From: Geoanaerobacter pelophilus
GTDB taxonomy: Bacteria > Desulfobacterota > Desulfuromonadia > Geobacterales > DSM-12255
Direction of reading: 5' to 3'
Assembly: GCF_018476885.1 (NCBI RefSeq)
Contig: NZ_JAHCVJ010000004.1
Coordinates: forward strand, 186,001 to 250,000
DNA length: 64,000 bases
The translations under genes were made by a program, and so were the position numbers. How positions within the stretch are numbered: position 1 is the first letter of the stretch; each line of letters starts with the position of its first letter. Below, in pieces: positions 62,067-64,000 of the stretch. Below the pieces are notes generated by a model. It saw only the letters and a program-made list of their open reading frames with translations. It did not search any database and had not been told where the DNA came from.

Positions 62067-63410
62067 CTAGATAATAGCTTTCATATAGGCAATCGTCTTT
62101 TCTCGTTTCAGCTGCTTGATTTCATCCGGGTTGACTTCAACGAATTTCTCGTCCGGAGTGACCTTGAACAACGGCTGCCCCTTCTGTACGATGCTACCGT
62201 CCGCACCCTGCATGATGATCTTGTCAATAGTGCCGGAGAAAGTGGCCCGGACAGTGTTGAACATCTTCATAACCTCGATGATGTAGAGGGCCTGGCCTTT
62301 TTCGAAATGCATCCCTTCCTGCACGAACGGTGGCAAGCCAGGTGCTTCCTGACCATAGTACATGCCGCCGCAGATAGCGACGATCTCGTCAGCCTTGGTG
62401 GCAGGTGGCGGTACCAGTATCTTTTTCATGCGGACCTGCAGTTCTGTGTCGTTCAGGTATTCAGGAATAGTAACCTCCAGGTCCTCTTCCACCTTGAAGT
62501 CCCAGAACTTGGTGTTATCGGCGACTACGAACAGCATGCCGAGCAGTTCCAGCCCGGCCTCGAACCCCATATGAGCTGACTGGATCCCTGCCCATTCTTC
62601 TGCAGAAAAACCACCCTGTGGCTTTTCCTTTTCCAGCACAACAGAAAGCTTGTCGAACTCGTGCATCCCGAGCTTGAACTTTTCGGAGAGCGTCGAGTAA
62701 AAGCTGAGACCTTTCTGGAGCAGCTCGTTATCATGGCTCCAGATCACATCGGCAGCCGGAGCAGCCGGGTCAAAGTTCATGTTCAGGTATTCATAGGTAT
62801 CAGCCAGGATAACAAAGGGGTTGTCATGCCAAACTACTTTCCCTTTCTCCATGGTGAAGTTCCTACGGTTAAGAGAGAGCCAGCCGGAGAGCAGGTGCGG
62901 ATCTTCCAGCAGCTTGTCCATGGGGCGGGTAACCAGTGTCCCCTTCCGGTCAATAATCTGCGACATGGTCTTGCCGACATTCGGGTCATCGGGGAACTGC
63001 TCGGCCATCTTCTTGGCATAATGCTTTTTAAGCTGGAGGAATGCAGCAACGGTATCAAGCTTGCTCGCCTCTTCCTTCAACTGGCCGACCAGGGTGAGAT
63101 AAGGCACGACAAAACGGGTGGTCGGCTTGGCCATGACATTTTGGCCGAGGAACCAGTTGACCAGGCCATAGTGGAATTCCAGGTTGGTGGCCATGTCGGA
63201 ACCGCGGAGGGTTGTTTTGCCAAGGACCTTTGACAGGTGCTGATAGCTGGCAAGACGATCCTCGCCCTTGGTGAGAAGCAGGGCGATGTTTGAGTCATAG
63301 GCGCCGGCCACCTTGTAGCGCATGAACATGCCGGTATCCGGATTGACTAGGCAGATTCCCTGGTCGTCACGGATCTCGCCTTCGATCGGCGCCGACCAAT
63401 ATCTGATCAT
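62067..63410 (-). CDS. Biotin carboxylase, C-terminal part with biotinyl domain (frame-split)
   Basis: A 447-aa product if translation restarts at the ATG at 63410, which overlaps the upstream stop (ATGA). Residues 1-60 are the end of a biotin carboxylase domain (GEIRDDQGICLVNPDTG, then ALLLTKGEDRLASYQHL). A helical middle region follows, and a C-terminal biotinyl domain has EVMKM with Lys382. The reading frame continues open upstream through codons for LSLSPHAGG, the expected family sequence, showing this is not a natural start but the remainder of a longer gene. Together with 63407-64000 it forms a carboxylase, probably for propionyl- or acetyl-CoA, feeding the methylmalonyl-CoA enzymes. 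Confidence 0.8.
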   Translation of the reverse strand: MIRYWSAPIEGEIRDDQGICLVNPDTGMFMRYKVAGAYDSNIALLLTKGEDRLASYQHLSKVLGKTTLRGSDMATNLEFHYGLVNWFLGQNVMAKPTTRFVVPYLTLVGQLKEEASKLDTVAAFLQLKKHYAKKMAEQFPDDPNVGKTMSQIIDRKGTLVTRPMDKLLEDPHLLSGWLSLNRRNFTMEKGKVVWHDNPFVILADTYEYLNMNFDPAAPAADVIWSHDNELLQKGLSFYSTLSEKFKLGMHEFDKLSVVLEKEKPQGGFSAEEWAGIQSAHMGFEAGLELLGMLFVVADNTKFWDFKVEEDLEVTIPEYLNDTELQVRMKKILVPPPATKADEIVAICGGMYYGQEAPGLPPFVQEGMHFEKGQALYIIEVMKMFNTVRATFSGTIDKIIMQGADGSIVQKGQPLFKVTPDEKFVEVNPDEIKQLKREKTIAYMKAII

Positions 63411-64000
63411 CCCGCCGGCATGCGGAGAGAGAGAGAGCTGTCAGTGGCATTAAGCCGAGCCTCGGCGGCAGCACCAAAGCGGGGAATACGCTCCGGCTTG
63501 GGGAGCCGTTTCTTGTGCTTTACCAGAAGCGCCATCGCTTCAACCAGTGACTCGACGATGAAGAAATCGTTCTTGTCTTTGGGGTTGGTGAACTTGAGAG
63601 AGTAGCAGAGCTCGGAAACCCGGTGCTCCACCTGAATCCGGGTGTTGACCTCCATGAAGTAATAACGGTCACGGTCAACGATACACTCGAAGGTTGATGC
63701 AGAATCAAGCCCTACAGCTTGGCCGAACTTGGTGGAGTCCTCTTCCATCCTCTTGAGAACCTTGAGATCGCTCTCCAGGGCCTTCACCTCTGCCTTGCGC
63801 CCTGCGGCCTTCGCCTTTTCGATTGCCAGGGCCAGACTTTCCTGGGTTACGGAGATTTCCAGCAGCTTCTGCTCATGCATCTGCAGAGAGCAATCACGGC
63901 CACCCAAGGAGACGCACCATTCGCCGTTCCCTACCAGCTGTATTTCGTTGTGGCGGGTCTGTTCGATGTTAAGCTCGACCAGCACGTTCTTGTTGTCGCC
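63407..64000 (-). CDS. Biotin carboxylase, middle part (frame-split, runs off the window)
   Basis: An ATP-grasp biotin carboxylase segment open to the right edge. YFMEVNTRIQVEHRVSELCY contains the catalytic ExNxRxQVEH motif. RFGAAAEARLNATD corresponds to the ECRINAED region. The frame then passes a (CT)6 repeat (63437-63426) and stops at TGA (63409-63407) in residues LSLRMPAG that do not match the family. One CT unit less would join it to the next part and restore SSLSPHAGGMIRYW. So this is either a phase-off or damaged allele, or a sequence error. A helical insertion (about residues 39-80) is a feature of this carboxylase type. Confidence 0.8.
   Translation of the reverse strand, partial: GDNKNVLVELNIEQTRHNEIQLVGNGEWCVSLGGRDCSLQMHEQKLLEISVTQESLALAIEKAKAAGRKAEVKALESDLKVLKRMEEDSTKFGQAVGLDSASTFECIVDRDRYYFMEVNTRIQVEHRVSELCYSLKFTNPKDKNDFFIVESLVEAMALLVKHKKRLPKPERIPRFGAAAEARLNATDSSLSLRMPAG
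63426..63437 (-). repeat. (CT)6 dinucleotide repeat inside the biotin carboxylase gene
   Basis: On the coding strand CTCTCTCTCTCT follows CAG and precedes CCGCATGCC. Its length determines the reading frame: five units keep one frame, six (as here) give a stop 10 codons later. Simple repeats of this kind are prone to slipped-strand changes. Confidence 0.9.

Overview
The window looks like a chromosome segment from a Geobacter-type bacterium (Geobacteraceae, Desulfuromonadota). The best indicators are a complete set of genes matching the Geobacter 'GeoRSP' radical-SAM/SPASM/PqqD system (40.6-42.8 kb), an unfused methylmalonyl-CoA mutase large subunit beside an epimerase and a biotin carboxylase, a hisZ-purA pair, and a YedE-type selenium transporter cluster. 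All identifications come from reading translations and motifs; no database search was run.

Layout. (1) 1-2.05 kb is core DNA on the minus strand: the start of ebfC (ybaB), dnaX and the SRP RNA gene ffs. (2) 2.05-40.36 kb is an integrated genomic island of about 38.3 kb. Its tyrosine integrase (38.9-40.2 kb) abuts the 3' end of tRNA-Ser(GGA). Copies of a TTTGTGGTA motif lie in opposite orientations near both ends and look like integrase arm sites. The core order tRNA-Ser - ffs - dnaX - ebfC has been split by the insertion. (3) 40.36-64 kb is core DNA: tRNA-Ser, a nine-gene GeoRSP operon (minus), a three-gene PhnD-like/TPR/YedE operon (plus), tRNA-Lys, purA and hisZ, a VCBS-like exported protein, a porin, and a propionate/methylmalonyl-CoA block that runs off the right edge.

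The island is mostly defence-like cargo. Its left part holds a minus-strand cassette of a thermolysin-like zinc peptidase, an MBL-fold hydrolase, a stand-alone nuclease with a FokI-like cleavage domain, and a 60-aa protein. Next come an AbiE-like nucleotidyltransferase toxin/antitoxin pair and a hipBA pair. The centre (12.95-33.24 kb) is one co-oriented run of 14 genes, mostly joined by 4-8 bp overlaps: SF2 helicase with a C-terminal nuclease-like motif, two HsdS-like specificity proteins, HsdM methylase, five unassigned proteins (one a membrane protein), a 1416-aa P-loop ATPase, NurA-like nuclease, HerA-like ATPase, a 185-aa possible nuclease and a Ser/Thr kinase. I could not equate this operon with a named defence system; it is the best candidate for an undescribed one. 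The right part of the island carries a five-gene minus-strand operon headed by a degenerate tyrosine-recombinase-like protein, a possible replication or regulatory protein, an AlpA-like regulator and the integrase.

Two sequence-level oddities stand out in core genes. Near the 3' end of dnaX, nine A residues are followed by a hairpin, so that a -1 slip meets a stop within three codons. In the biotin carboxylase gene, a (CT)6 repeat puts the gene out of frame, and (CT)5 would restore one continuous, conserved-looking protein.
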